Positions 7,353 through 15,294 of a stretch of DNA of 64,000 bases are shown one piece after another; positions within the stretch are counted from its first letter, which is position 1, and each line of letters starts with the position of its first letter. The position numbers and the translations under genes were made by a program. This DNA is from Aurantimonas sp036252795. Lineage in GTDB: Bacteria > Pseudomonadota > Alphaproteobacteria > Rhizobiales > Rhizobiaceae. The notes beneath the pieces were generated by a model. That model was not told the origin of the DNA. It made no database searches and saw only the letters and a program-made list of their open reading frames with translations. Where the stretch lies: NCBI GenBank assembly GCA_036252795.1, contig DASYHY010000190.1, positions 8,999 through 72,998 of the forward strand. Direction: 5' to 3'.

Positions 7353-7589
7353 CTAATCAAGCGGCTGCCCGGGCACTAGCCGTCGGTAAACCTCCTCGAG
7401 CTCGGTCTGAGCCGCATCTGCCGCAGCGCGTGCCGCCTTGAGACGAGGAAAGTACCCATCCCAAGTACTCTGGCCGACGTTTGCGAATGTCTTCTGAGTT
7501 CCCTCTTCGGCCAAGCGGCCGATAGCTTCTTGGCTACGGGCAACCTTTTTGAAGGCGCCGTCAAGTTCAATTCGTTCCTGCGGTGTCAT
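7353..7589 (-). CDS. Small coiled-coil protein downstream of SLATT gene
   Basis: A 78-residue helical protein starting MTPQERIELDGAFKK. It lies 32 bases after the SLATT gene on the same strand, so it may be the third gene of that operon. Heptad-like spacing of Leu/Ala through residues 45-72 (LKAARAAADAAQTELEEVY) suggests a coiled coil. No transmembrane segment or catalytic motif is visible. An upstream in-frame start would overlap the SLATT gene heavily, so the internal ATG is preferred. Role unknown; it could be an accessory or regulatory part of the defence operon, or independent. Confidence 0.5.
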   Translation of the reverse strand: MTPQERIELDGAFKKVARSQEAIGRLAEEGTQKTFANVGQSTWDGYFPRLKAARAAADAAQTELEEVYRRLVPGQPLD

Positions 7590-7621
7590 ACACTGCTCCA
7601 AAACAGAGAAGGTTGCATTGA

Positions 7622-8206
7622 TCAAACACAGAAATGGGCACTGTACCCCCAATACGTTAGCCCAATAAGAGTAGCTAAGGCGACCGTTGCAAGAAATAAC
7701 CTTGCCGAAAGAGGCCACTTATCTTTCCACGTAAAGTGAAGCTGCTCATCCATCCAGCCGACCTGCGTCTCGGCAAACAGCTTGTAATGAGCGTACCATC
7801 CACTTAGGAATACCTGCTTTCCGATTGAAATGGCGCGGTACTCGGTATTGATGGCGTCAAATTCGGCTTTCGCTGCGACTGGATCGGAGCCACCCTTTAC
7901 AAGGCGATACAGATCCTTCAGCCGGTCTAGCAGCGAAAGCAACTTGTTTGCGGATGCGTAGTACTCTTCAGCGCGGTAAAATGACAGGTAAAGGGTCGCT
8001 ATACCGATGACCAGAAGAGCGCCGGACGGCCACTTCGTTGATAAGGGCTCATAGATCAGCGCAGCTATACCGATAGCGCTTGAGGCCAAGCCAACCCAGC
8101 CCGGTAGCTTGGTGATCCAATCATAGGTCGCGAATGTCTTGCGAGCACCGAACGCAACGTCGTATCCCTTTTCGGCGATGGTCAGCAAAAGCGCATCTCT
8201 GTCCAT
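7622..8206 (-). CDS. SLATT-domain membrane effector of a CBASS-like system
   Basis: A 194-residue protein with the SLATT layout: a short N-terminal helix (DRDALLLTIAEKGYDVAFGA), two membrane helices at about residues 35-54 and 59-77 (GLASSAIGIAALIY and ALLVIGIATLYLSFY), then a long amphipathic helical region starting RAEEYYASANKLLSLLDRL. A further hydrophobic segment is at the C-terminus. SLATT proteins are predicted pore-forming effectors paired with nucleotide-second-messenger synthases. The start ATG 8206 overlaps the TGA of the CD-NTase gene as TGATG; a GTG one codon earlier is also possible. Pairing and coupling strongly support membrane-disruption immunity. The locus is visibly less GC-rich than its surroundings. 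Confidence 0.8.
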   Translation of the reverse strand: MDRDALLLTIAEKGYDVAFGARKTFATYDWITKLPGWVGLASSAIGIAALIYEPLSTKWPSGALLVIGIATLYLSFYRAEEYYASANKLLSLLDRLKDLYRLVKGGSDPVAAKAEFDAINTEYRAISIGKQVFLSGWYAHYKLFAETQVGWMDEQLHFTWKDKWPLSARLFLATVALATLIGLTYWGYSAHFCV

Positions 8207-9519
8207 CACTTTTCACTCTCGTCTACGATGGGAACGTGGATGCGATCCTTAGCAACGACAACCCCGTCTTGGACTGCGTAGCAATCAACGACATGCTCAC
8301 CGCGGAAGTCCGATGTCTCCCGCTTAGTCTTGTTGCCGCTATCAGGGACAATCTGACCACGAATGATGTTCCTGCGGATCGCTTCTGGACCTCGGTTCAG
8401 CACCTTCCAATAAACGTGATAGACGCCCTTAATGTCTTCCTCGTCGATGTAGAAGCGAAGTGACTTAGACTTATAAACGTTTGGTCGTCTTGCGTTGAAG
8501 CCACGCATCGCACGCAGAAAGACTGTACGGAAGCCACTCTGTTTTATCTCGCACTCCAGACGTAGAGAGTACCGGATATCGACGGGGAACTGGTCCTCGA
8601 TAAACTCCTCGGTATTGTCAGCCGTGTAGCCCGCCTCAGTAAGCTGGGCCTTTCGGACCTCTGTGGTGGCGGACAGGGGATATGCGCGACCAAATAACTT
8701 TCGCCACCGGGTGTTCGCCTTACTGTCCTCGCCGGCCTCAAGGGCCTTATCCGCGAGTGCCAATCCCTTCTTCGCCTTGCTCTGAAATGCTTTGCGAACC
8801 TTGACGTGCTGACCGCTACCAAGGGCGGCGTAGCGATCTTTTTTTGGCTCTTCCAACAGGAATGATAGAAAGTCCCGCATCATCTGAGCGCAGGAGTTCA
8901 ACGATGTCTTGTCGTATTCAGTCCGGGAAACCAAAAAGTTGTGCGCTAGAGTATCAATGAGTAAGCCGCCCATAGCAACGCCATGCTTATTTTTCCAGGC
9001 CCGCGTCATTTTGGCTAAACGACGAAGGTTGCCATTCTTGTCGGTGTTGACCTGCTGGGTAGTCGCCAGTTCTGGACGTGGCCTAGTCAGACGGTAGCAG
9101 CCCTGCCCCTTCGTGTGAGGATACCAGAATCCCTCCTCATCTTCGAAGACAGGCTGAACCTCGATCTTGAAGTTCTGATACTGACAAACAACAACGAGGG
9201 TATCCACGTAGACAGTCGTGCTGGCATACCTAGCCTGAATTGCGTCAGCTGTGTCGCGTAGTAGCTGATATGGCTTGTCCTTATAGCGTTCCCATTTGCC
9301 GCTAGGCATGATGTAGAGCATATCCAGGTCGGAGATACCGCGGATGGCGGTCCAGCGACCATAGGAGCCTACCTGAAGGCTGTTATCCGTTCGGCTGTCT
9401 GTATCGCGAAATTGAAGGTTGCATGCCCTCGTAACTTCGCCGTAGCGGGATGAAATTGTGGCCTCGTTGTCGATCGCAATGTTCGAAAACAGTGTCTTGA
9501 AATCGTCCGCCCTGCTGAT
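8206..9519 (-). CDS. CD-NTase (cGAS/DncV-like nucleotidyltransferase) with AGS-C sensor domain
   Basis: The reading frame is open from the stop at 9571-9573 down to 8206. It contains the polymerase-beta signature GSYGRWTAIRGISDLDMLYI (GS at 9367-9362 on the minus strand, D-x-D just after) and a third carboxylate in FKIEVQPVF, so it should make a cyclic or linear oligonucleotide signal. The last ~130 residues match the AGS-C sensor domain (VYWKVLNRGPEAIRRNIIRG, DFRGEHVVDCYAV, VAKDRIHVPI). No ATG, GTG or TTG lies upstream of the catalytic motif; ATG 9321 would remove GS and D-x-D. ATC 9519 has GGGAGG five bases before it and gives an N-terminus (SRADDFKTLFSNIAI) typical of the family, so I use it provisionally. 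It is followed by the SLATT effector with overlapping codons. Confidence 0.82.
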   Translation of the reverse strand: MSRADDFKTLFSNIAIDNEATISSRYGEVTRACNLQFRDTDSRTDNSLQVGSYGRWTAIRGISDLDMLYIMPSGKWERYKDKPYQLLRDTADAIQARYASTTVYVDTLVVVCQYQNFKIEVQPVFEDEEGFWYPHTKGQGCYRLTRPRPELATTQQVNTDKNGNLRRLAKMTRAWKNKHGVAMGGLLIDTLAHNFLVSRTEYDKTSLNSCAQMMRDFLSFLLEEPKKDRYAALGSGQHVKVRKAFQSKAKKGLALADKALEAGEDSKANTRWRKLFGRAYPLSATTEVRKAQLTEAGYTADNTEEFIEDQFPVDIRYSLRLECEIKQSGFRTVFLRAMRGFNARRPNVYKSKSLRFYIDEEDIKGVYHVYWKVLNRGPEAIRRNIIRGQIVPDSGNKTKRETSDFRGEHVVDCYAVQDGVVVAKDRIHVPIVDESEK

Positions 9520-9675
9520 GGTAGCCTCCCGTTGCTGCGCCGGACTGGTGCCCCCACCAAAGCGCTGTCGTTATAGGGAAAGATGGGTCGCGGTCCCGAT
9601 TTGTTCAACCCCCGTAACGACCTCGTGGAGCAATCGCGCGAGAGGCTTTAGCGGACAGTGGCATCAATCCAACCT

Positions 9676-10326
9676 TCAGCCAAACGAGAACGTCGGAGAG
9701 TCTGCCTCCCCATGAGCACCTAAGGCATTAAGGATTATTGCAATATCATAGGGCACTCTTGATGCCTCTGCATCGACCTCCGGCCCAAGCGGCTTCTCCG
9801 GACTGACGTGGATACCGGTCGAGCCCCAGCCCCTGACAAGCTTGGTTCCCTTGAGGCCGTATGCCCTTGCATCGCAAAAGGAGGTTCCCTGAATTTGTGC
9901 CTCGATCAGGTCGTCGCCCCACCGGCGCGCAGCGTAGGTTCTGTGACAACCGTCCACCACCAGGAAAAAGTCGTCGTGCCCCGCTAGCCGTACTCGTGTG
10001 ACAGCTATGCGAGGCGGGAGCCCTTGCTCTCGCAATTGGAGTGCAGTCGCCACTCTGTCTCGTTTCCAAGGTTGCGCGAGAACGCGGCCAACGGAGATCT
10101 TTTGCTCCACGAAATTCCGGTCTGTTCCGGTGACGATGCACCGCAAGCCCGCTGCGAACCGGTCGACGAGAAAGGGGCCAATCGTAGAGATGATACCCGT
10201 AGCGCCCGGTCCCAACTCTCGCTCGTTGGATCCCTTTTCGTAGCCCACGTGTTCGGTGACGACGTCCCGCACGAAATCGAGTCTTAGCTTAGGAGGATCA
10301 ATAAACGTCATATCTAGTCCAAACAT
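9676..10326 (-). CDS. ParB-like fold protein upstream of the CD-NTase
   Basis: A 216-residue soluble protein. The segment ISVGRVLAQPWKRDRVATAL followed by DDFFLVVDGCHRTYAARRWG resembles the ParB/sulfiredoxin-like fold, in which a D-G-x-H-R motif contacts nucleotide or phosphate. No helix-turn-helix partition domain follows, so it is not a standard plasmid ParB. It is on the same strand as the CD-NTase, 156 bases upstream, and has similar lower-GC composition, so it may have arrived with the defence genes. Its role could be unrelated. Start ATG 10326 gives MFGLDMTFIDPPKL; ATG 10311 is an alternative. Confidence 0.5.
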   Translation of the reverse strand: MFGLDMTFIDPPKLRLDFVRDVVTEHVGYEKGSNERELGPGATGIISTIGPFLVDRFAAGLRCIVTGTDRNFVEQKISVGRVLAQPWKRDRVATALQLREQGLPPRIAVTRVRLAGHDDFFLVVDGCHRTYAARRWGDDLIEAQIQGTSFCDARAYGLKGTKLVRGWGSTGIHVSPEKPLGPEVDAEASRVPYDIAIILNALGAHGEADSPTFSFG

Positions 10327-10427
10327 AGTTACAACTCTGAAACGTCCTGATGAGCCCCTCTATGATGGTCACGGTAATCGAAAGTATGGGCGATCAGGCA
10401 GCTAAAGCAGCATGTCAGACTTGGATT

Positions 10428-11063
10428 TTATGTGGACACAGTCATAAGCTGTGATGGATACGGCGCCACAACATCGGCAACATCGTCCCATGGCGCAGAA
10501 AGCCAACGATCATAATCGTCGTCGTGTATTACCACGGGCATCGCTTTGGGGTGGATAGGAGCCACGATCGCGTTAGGCTCCGTTGTCAGGAACCCATAGG
10601 CGTTGCCGCGCTCGGTCGGGCGCCAAATGCCCGCGAATGCGAAGATGGGCCGGCTCGGTATGTCAAACCAGTGCAACGGCTTCTTACCATCCTCCCCGGG
10701 AGCGAGCCCGTACTCGGAGAACGATGTCACTGGCACCAGGCAGCGTCGCGCCGGCGTAGTCAGCATCGATCGCCAGAAGCTGGAGCTGAGATTGCGTACG
10801 TTGGTCACGTATTTGGTCAGCTTGACCGATGGATCGCGCTTTCTGGGCACCTGCGTCGGCACGCCCCACTCCATGCGCTCGACCCGGCGATCGTCGCCAT
10901 CCTTCACGATCACAGCGCCATAGAAGGGCGTCTTCTTGCCCGTCGGGAAGATGTCGCCAGCGGGGAAGGTCTCGTCCGGTTCATAGGGCGGCCGGATGCC
11001 GAACGTCGCCATCACCTCGGCCTGCTTGGCCGTGAGCCGATAGATGGGGTGATTGCGGTCCAC
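10428..11063 (-). pseudogene. SRAP-domain (YedK/HMCES-like) protein lacking its N-terminal Met-Cys
   Basis: Most of an SRAP domain is present: YRLTAKQAEV at the start, ARRCLVPVTSFSEYG with the conserved Glu, and PIHPKAMPVVI with the conserved His. Active SRAP proteins begin Met-Cys, and Cys2 cross-links abasic DNA. Here the sequence before YRLT reads V-D-R-N-H-P-I from a possible GTG at 11063, and no Cys is present. The IS110-family element starts within ~65 bases, so the start of the gene has probably been displaced or replaced. A longer in-frame reading up to 11486 runs antisense into the transposase and is not credible. Whether the protein is made from GTG 11063 is unclear; if so it lacks the cross-linking nucleophile. 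Confidence 0.65.
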
Positions 11064-12360
11064 ACTCTTCAAGGCGCACCGTAATCTGGGTCGGCATGGG
11101 GCCGGCAGACGCGGAGGGTTGCAACGATGCAGTATGTGGGGCTCGACGTATCGCTGGCTGAGGTCGCGATCTGTGTGGTCGATGAGGAGGGCGAAATCGA
11201 GGTTGAGGGTACGGCTCCGTCCGAGCCAGATGCCATCGCCGATTGGCTTCTCGAACACGACGTACACCCCGACAAAGTCGGACTTGAGATCGGCGGCTTG
11301 GCGCGCTGGCTGTATTCCGAACTCGGAAATCGTGGGCTGCCGATGATCTGCATCGATCCGCGCCGCCTTCGCGCTTTGACCAAGACCATGCCGGTTAAGA
11401 CGGACCGAAACGATGCGCGAGCCATCGCCCAGGTTATTCGGGTCGGATGGTATCGCCCCGTCCACATCAAGAGCCCGGTGAGCCAAGAGTTGCGGATGCT
11501 CCTCGCCAATCGCAAGACGCTGCTGGTCAAGTACGGTGACATCGAGAACGAGGTGCGTGGTACGCTTCGCGCCTTTGGGCTGAAGCTTTCAGGCCGCATC
11601 GCATCAGGGCATTTTGAGCAGCGTGCAATGGAGTTGGTAGAAGACCGGCCAAGGCTCGCCGCCATGGTGAAGCCGATGCTCATCGCGCGAAACGTACTGC
11701 GAGAGCAATGCGCCGTGCTGCACAAGATGCTTCTTGATGCTGTAGCTCGGGACGATACCTGCCGGCGCCTTATGACGGTGCCAGGCGTCGGTGCTGTCAC
11801 GGCCGTCACGTTCCTCGCCGTCATCGATGATCCGACGCGCTTCCAGCACTCACGGGACGTCGGTGCTCACTTGGGTATGACGCCGAGGAAGTATGCGAGC
11901 GGGGAGACGGATCGGAATGGCGCGATCTCCAAGTCAGGTGACGCCCTGATGCGCACGACTCTTTATCAGGCATCGCTAGCTTTGCTGACGCGGTCGAAGC
12001 GGTGGTCGACGCTGAAGGCGTGGGGCATGGCGGTCGCAAAGCGCCGCGGGCTCCGCCGAGCAATCGTCGCAGTCGCGCGCAAGCTGGCGATCGTGATGCA
12101 TCGCATCTGGGCCGACGGTACCGAGTTTCGGTGGACGCGCGAAGAGGCCGTCTCATGACGGTCTGATCTCCGCACCACCTTACCAGCTCCGCCGCGAGGC
12201 GGGGGTAACCCGAGAGAACGAGGTCGAGGCGACTGCGCTGTAATCGGAGTGCCACCAGAGCCCGTCCAAGATAGATTGCAGCCCTCGATCAGCTATCGAA
12301 CGACCCATTGCGAGGCGGCCACAGCGCCGACCTCGGACACAAGCTCGAACCTCGGATTGC
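11064..12360 (+). mobile_element. IS110-family insertion element, ends approximate
   Basis: The element comprises the recombinase gene at 11127-12158, a short left non-coding part (~63 bases) and up to ~200-340 bases of right non-coding sequence. A 7-base inverted pair, GGTCGGC at 11089-11095 and GCCGACC at 12326-12332, could be subterminal repeats, and GATTGC occurs at 11051-11056 and 12355-12360 as a possible repeated target core. These are weak and the ends should be treated as approximate. IS110-family elements insert without conventional target duplications. The left end abuts the truncated SRAP gene. Confidence 0.55.
11127..12158 (+). CDS. IS110-family (DEDD) RNA-guided transposase
   Basis: A 343-residue protein with the family's two domains. 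The N-terminal RuvC-like domain starts YVGLDVSLAEVAICV with the first Asp and includes KTMPVKTDRNDARAIAQV with the D-x-x-D pair. The C-terminal Tnp20 domain starts at about residue 210 (RLMTVPGVGAVTAVTFLAVI) and contains the K-S-G-D region with the catalytic Ser (GAISKSGDALMRTTLYQAS). Length and motifs look intact, so the element may still be active. The start ATG 11127 follows GGAGGG at a 7-base spacing. IS110-type recombinases use a structured RNA from the element's non-coding end to bridge donor and target. Confidence 0.9.
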   Translation: MQYVGLDVSLAEVAICVVDEEGEIEVEGTAPSEPDAIADWLLEHDVHPDKVGLEIGGLARWLYSELGNRGLPMICIDPRRLRALTKTMPVKTDRNDARAIAQVIRVGWYRPVHIKSPVSQELRMLLANRKTLLVKYGDIENEVRGTLRAFGLKLSGRIASGHFEQRAMELVEDRPRLAAMVKPMLIARNVLREQCAVLHKMLLDAVARDDTCRRLMTVPGVGAVTAVTFLAVIDDPTRFQHSRDVGAHLGMTPRKYASGETDRNGAISKSGDALMRTTLYQASLALLTRSKRWSTLKAWGMAVAKRRGLRRAIVAVARKLAIVMHRIWADGTEFRWTREEAVS

Positions 12361-12498
12361 CCAATTGATACCTTGAGATCAGGTCCTCACCTGGTCACGT
12401 TGTTGTTCGTGCGTTGTCCGGGAACGGCAAGGAGCTGACGGAGCAGAAGTCAGTCGTGTCCGCCAAAACGATAGCCAGGTCTATGAAGGAAACCAGGA
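12159..12498. other. Non-coding stretch after the IS110 transposase, candidate bridge-RNA region
   Basis: No credible gene is seen here. The first ~180 bases contain GC-rich short inverted segments (for example CTCCGCCGCGAGGCGGGGG near 12186-12206) and could hold the element's guide RNA, as in members whose RNA lies at the right end. The last ~130 bases become A/T-richer and probably contain the promoter of the gene at 12499. There is no tRNA or clear terminator. Confidence 0.4.
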
Positions 12499-12930
12499 AT
12501 GTCCGTAATCATTGCTGCGCTAGTTTTGGCACAGGCTGGGGGTCAGCCATTGGACGCTTGCGACCTAGTTACGCCTATGACCTTCTTTGACAATATGAGC
12601 GATCTACCGCCTGAGATCCAGTCTGACATCAATAAGCGGCATGGTATAATTTACCCTAGGGGGAGTAAGGCTATCAGTTTTAGTGATACTCCTTCTCGCG
12701 GTTTAAAAGTCTCATCCGAGCTAAGCTACATCGGTCATGTCAAAAACCAATGGCTTATTTCGTATACCTACGGCGGTATAGCCATCCGGTCTGTTACCGT
12801 TTCATACACGCTAGACCGGAATGCAAAAGTCACGATGCCATATTTGATGGGCGCGTTAGAAGGGGACAGCTGCACGGCCGCAAACACGTTCTTAAAGGGG
12901 GTTGTCGTAGAAGCGGGGTGGCAGCGTTAA
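12499..12930 (+). CDS. Secreted hypothetical protein, A/T-richer gene
   Basis: A 143-residue product. Residues 1-15 (MSVIIAALVLAQAGG) look like a short signal sequence, and two Cys (near residues 21 and 126) could form a disulfide after export. The rest is beta-rich (SSELSYIGHVKNQWLISYTY). The gene uses visibly more A/T than the neighbours, which suggests recent acquisition. ATG 12499 is preceded by AAGGAAACCAGGA, an acceptable ribosome-binding site. No family recognised. Confidence 0.55.
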   Translation: MSVIIAALVLAQAGGQPLDACDLVTPMTFFDNMSDLPPEIQSDINKRHGIIYPRGSKAISFSDTPSRGLKVSSELSYIGHVKNQWLISYTYGGIAIRSVTVSYTLDRNAKVTMPYLMGALEGDSCTAANTFLKGVVVEAGWQR

Positions 12931-13052
12931 TAGACGACGGAGACGTATTGAATAAAATGCTTGGGATGGGACTTTAGCCATGATCCAGCTGCGACAATAG
13001 TGGAAGCGGCCGCCGCCAATGCCAGAGGCCGGTAGGCGATTATCTTTATGCG

Positions 13053-13577
13053 CTAATTAGTCCCATTGCTACGGATCATCAAACGAGCTTGTTCTATCGC
13101 TTTGATGAAAGGCGCGGTAAAAACTTGACGGTCTTCGTGTAAGATCGCATCAAAATCGGTGTACTCAATAGAAACTCTGAATTTAGGCGAATGTCCTAGC
13201 CCATTCAAAAATTGATCAACACCTACCCGCCTGCTTACGTGGCGATCACGCCGTCGGCGTTCTTCTAATATCTGGCCACAACAGATGTAAAAACGGCCTT
13301 GCTCAACTTTCATGAAATCGGGCACAATGCTGAACGCTGAGACGCTGATGACAGTGGTACCGCCGTGGTCAGCTTTTTTGGTGCTCGAAAATGATAGCGG
13401 TGACAGAACCGCAGTAGTGTCACCTTCAACCCTAAACGATATTACTGAAGAGCGTACTAAGCACGACTGTGCCTTGCAGTCGATTTGGTACTGGTCAACG
13501 CCTTTGGTTTGTAAATTAGATGGTGCGAGAATTGCAAGGCAAGCCGCGCCTAGTGCGATAAGGTTAGTGGTTGACAT
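13053..13577 (-). CDS. Secreted hypothetical protein, A/T-richer gene
   Basis: A 174-residue product with an N-terminal hydrophobic segment (LIALGAACLAILAPS) consistent with a signal peptide. The mature part contains C-K-A-Q-S-C and later a Cys pair (FYICCG), suggesting disulfides outside the cytoplasm. Composition is A/T-richer than the surrounding regions, like the convergent gene at 12499-12930. The upstream purine run AGAAAGAGACGG gives a plausible ribosome-binding site for ATG 13577. Function unknown. Confidence 0.55.
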   Translation of the reverse strand: MSTTNLIALGAACLAILAPSNLQTKGVDQYQIDCKAQSCLVRSSVISFRVEGDTTAVLSPLSFSSTKKADHGGTTVISVSAFSIVPDFMKVEQGRFYICCGQILEERRRRDRHVSRRVGVDQFLNGLGHSPKFRVSIEYTDFDAILHEDRQVFTAPFIKAIEQARLMIRSNGTN

Positions 13578-13759
13578 ACCGTCTCTTTCTCACTGCCCGC
13601 TCTGCCAGATCAGGGGCAGTGTGGCGAGAATAGATAAATATTCACCTTTCGAGGCGCTGCGGGCCCTTTTCGCTTGTGGCAAGGACCGCAATCACACAAC
13701 CGATTGCACATCCGCGCCTCCTATTGGCACCGACGAGCTAACCCGCCGGCGCGCATGCC

Positions 13760-14029
13760 TTACAGCTTGTCCTTCAGGCCCTTGGCGGCCGTGAAGGCGA
13801 CCTTCTTCGACGCAGCGATCGTCATGCTCTCGCCGGTCGACGGGTTGCGGCCCTCGCGCTCCGGCCGGTCCTTGACGGTGAACTTGCCGAAGCCATTGAT
13901 CGAGACCTCTTCTCCCTTCGCAGCCGCAGCCGCGATCTGGTCGAACACCGCGGTGATCGTCTTCTTCGCGTCCGCCTCGCTCGTACCCGTTGCAGCCGCG
14001 ACGCCCTTGGCCAGCTCACCAACGTTCAT
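13760..14029 (-). CDS. HU-family DNA-binding protein
   Basis: A complete HU-type protein: MNVGELAKGVAAATGTSEAD (helical body), EEVSINGFGKFTVKDRPERE with the G-F-G-x-F beta segment, and the arm motif GRNPSTGESMTIAASKKVAF. It bends DNA non-specifically and acts in nucleoid organisation, replication and recombination. I use ATG 14029 because AAAGGGAG sits about 10 bases upstream; ATG 14038, three codons earlier, is only one or two bases from that sequence. Accessory-region HU copies may serve a mobile element; this one could also be chromosomal. Confidence 0.9.
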   Translation of the reverse strand: MNVGELAKGVAAATGTSEADAKKTITAVFDQIAAAAAKGEEVSINGFGKFTVKDRPEREGRNPSTGESMTIAASKKVAFTAAKGLKDKL

Positions 14030-14068
14030 GCTAGTCATACTCCCTTTGAAAGCGTGGGGACCTTACCG

Positions 14069-14245
14069 ATGGCGAGCGACGACACAACGACTGTGCTGGA
14101 TGAGGCGGGCACCAGCGCCGTCAAGCTGATGCTGTCGAAGCTCGACGATCACGACGTCACCGTCGTTTTCGAGACGGTCGGAGGCGTCGGTCCGATCGGC
14201 GACCTGGCTGCGGAGGCGATGAAGGATCGTAACATCGATCTGTAA
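14069..14245 (+). CDS. Small acidic hypothetical protein
   Basis: A 58-residue ORF divergent from HU, starting MASDDTTTVLDEAGTSAVKL. It is acidic, with a possible alpha/beta pattern (HDVTVVFETVGGVGPIGDLA). The Shine-Dalgarno sequence is weak (GGGGACC 8-10 bases upstream), so the case rests on composition and on filling the divergent gap. No family recognised. Confidence 0.35.
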   Translation: MASDDTTTVLDEAGTSAVKLMLSKLDDHDVTVVFETVGGVGPIGDLAAEAMKDRNIDL

Positions 14246-14302
14246 TCGCTAGCTTATCCGCACAGGCAGGGGAGGAACCAGGCGCCACGACGGAGGCTGA
14301 GG

Positions 14303-15271
14303 ATGGTAGATCGACGTAAGCGGCCGCAAGGCGGAGCCGAGGTCCTCGTCTTCCTTGATCGTCACCGTCTCGCTCACACCCCAGACCACTATGCCTTCGC
14401 CCACGAGTACCTGAGCGGCGAGGACACGCAGCTGCGCGAACGCGTCGACGGCGCGATCGACGGCGGTGTCCGCCTGACCGAAGAGCAGGTGCTTCAGCTA
14501 CGGCCTGCCGCGCCCGCGAACGTAGCGCCCGAGCTCGATCACATCACTCTGCGGGTCATGGACGTCGTCGGAGACGCGATGACGATCACGACCGATCTCA
14601 GCCGCGAGCTGGTCACCGCGTCCGCGGCGCTGCTGGATGAACCAGGAGCGACGGTCGGCCCGCTGCTCGCGACCATGCTCCGCCGAGCAGAGAGCGCAGA
14701 AGCAAGTTTCGCGCAGGCTGCGGCCCGCGCGCGCCAGATCCGCGCCGAGCTGGCGGCTCTGCAGGCAGCAGGGCAGCACGACCCGCTGACGGGCCTGACA
14801 AACAGGAAGGGCTTCGAGGACCGCCTCGCGGGCGACTTACGGAATCCAGTCTGCGTCGCACTCGTCGACGTCGATGGCCTTCGCGGCATCAACGAGAGCC
14901 ACTCGGCAGCAGTCGGTGACCGCCTCTTGAAGGTCGTGGCGCGCGCGCTCGCCGATCATTGCCGCAGCCACCTCGTCAGTCGCTGGGAAGGCGGCACCTT
15001 CGCGCTGCTCATCGAGGGAATGGACCTGCGTGCCGCTGGCGAGATGGTCACCGAGGCATGCGAGGCGATCGGAGCACGCGAGATGAAGGTGCGCGAGAGC
15101 GATGAGCCGCTTGGCCGCATCTCGCTCTCTGCCGGCGTTGCAGCGAGCCGCAGCCGTCCGCCGCAAGAGCTGGTGGAAGCCGCCCAGGCGCAACTCCGGC
15201 GAGCGAAGCAGCCCGGTGCCGGTCCGGTTGCGATCGAAAGCAGGATGGTCGGGGTATCTGCGACGAGCTGA
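14303..15271 (+). CDS. GGDEF-domain protein with degenerate active site
   Basis: A 322-residue soluble protein. The first ~150 residues are helical (VFLDRHRLAHTPDHYAFAHE, then an Ala/Arg-rich coiled segment). The GGDEF fold starts at DPLTGLTNRKGFEDRL and includes VALVDVDGLRGINESHSAAVGD, but the signature loop reads W-E-G-G-T-F instead of G-G-(D/E)-E-F, so the catalytic acidic pair is lost. It is unlikely to make c-di-GMP; it could bind GTP or act by protein contact. An inhibitory R-x-x-D site is not evident. The gene ends ~50 bases before the SOS promoter of imuA. Confidence 0.75.
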   Translation: MVDRRKRPQGGAEVLVFLDRHRLAHTPDHYAFAHEYLSGEDTQLRERVDGAIDGGVRLTEEQVLQLRPAAPANVAPELDHITLRVMDVVGDAMTITTDLSRELVTASAALLDEPGATVGPLLATMLRRAESAEASFAQAAARARQIRAELAALQAAGQHDPLTGLTNRKGFEDRLAGDLRNPVCVALVDVDGLRGINESHSAAVGDRLLKVVARALADHCRSHLVSRWEGGTFALLIEGMDLRAAGEMVTEACEAIGAREMKVRESDEPLGRISLSAGVAASRSRPPQELVEAAQAQLRRAKQPGAGPVAIESRMVGVSATS

Positions 15272-15294
15272 CGCGGGGACAGCTGGAAATCGGG

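Noticed and set aside
11064..11486. Upstream extension of the SRAP frame into the transposase
   Set aside because: It reads the transposase in antisense and has no SRAP-like sequence.
11089..12332. Firm subterminal inverted repeats for the IS110 element
   Set aside because: Only a 7-base match (GGTCGGC/GCCGACC) was found, which can occur by chance in GC-rich DNA, so the ends are left approximate.
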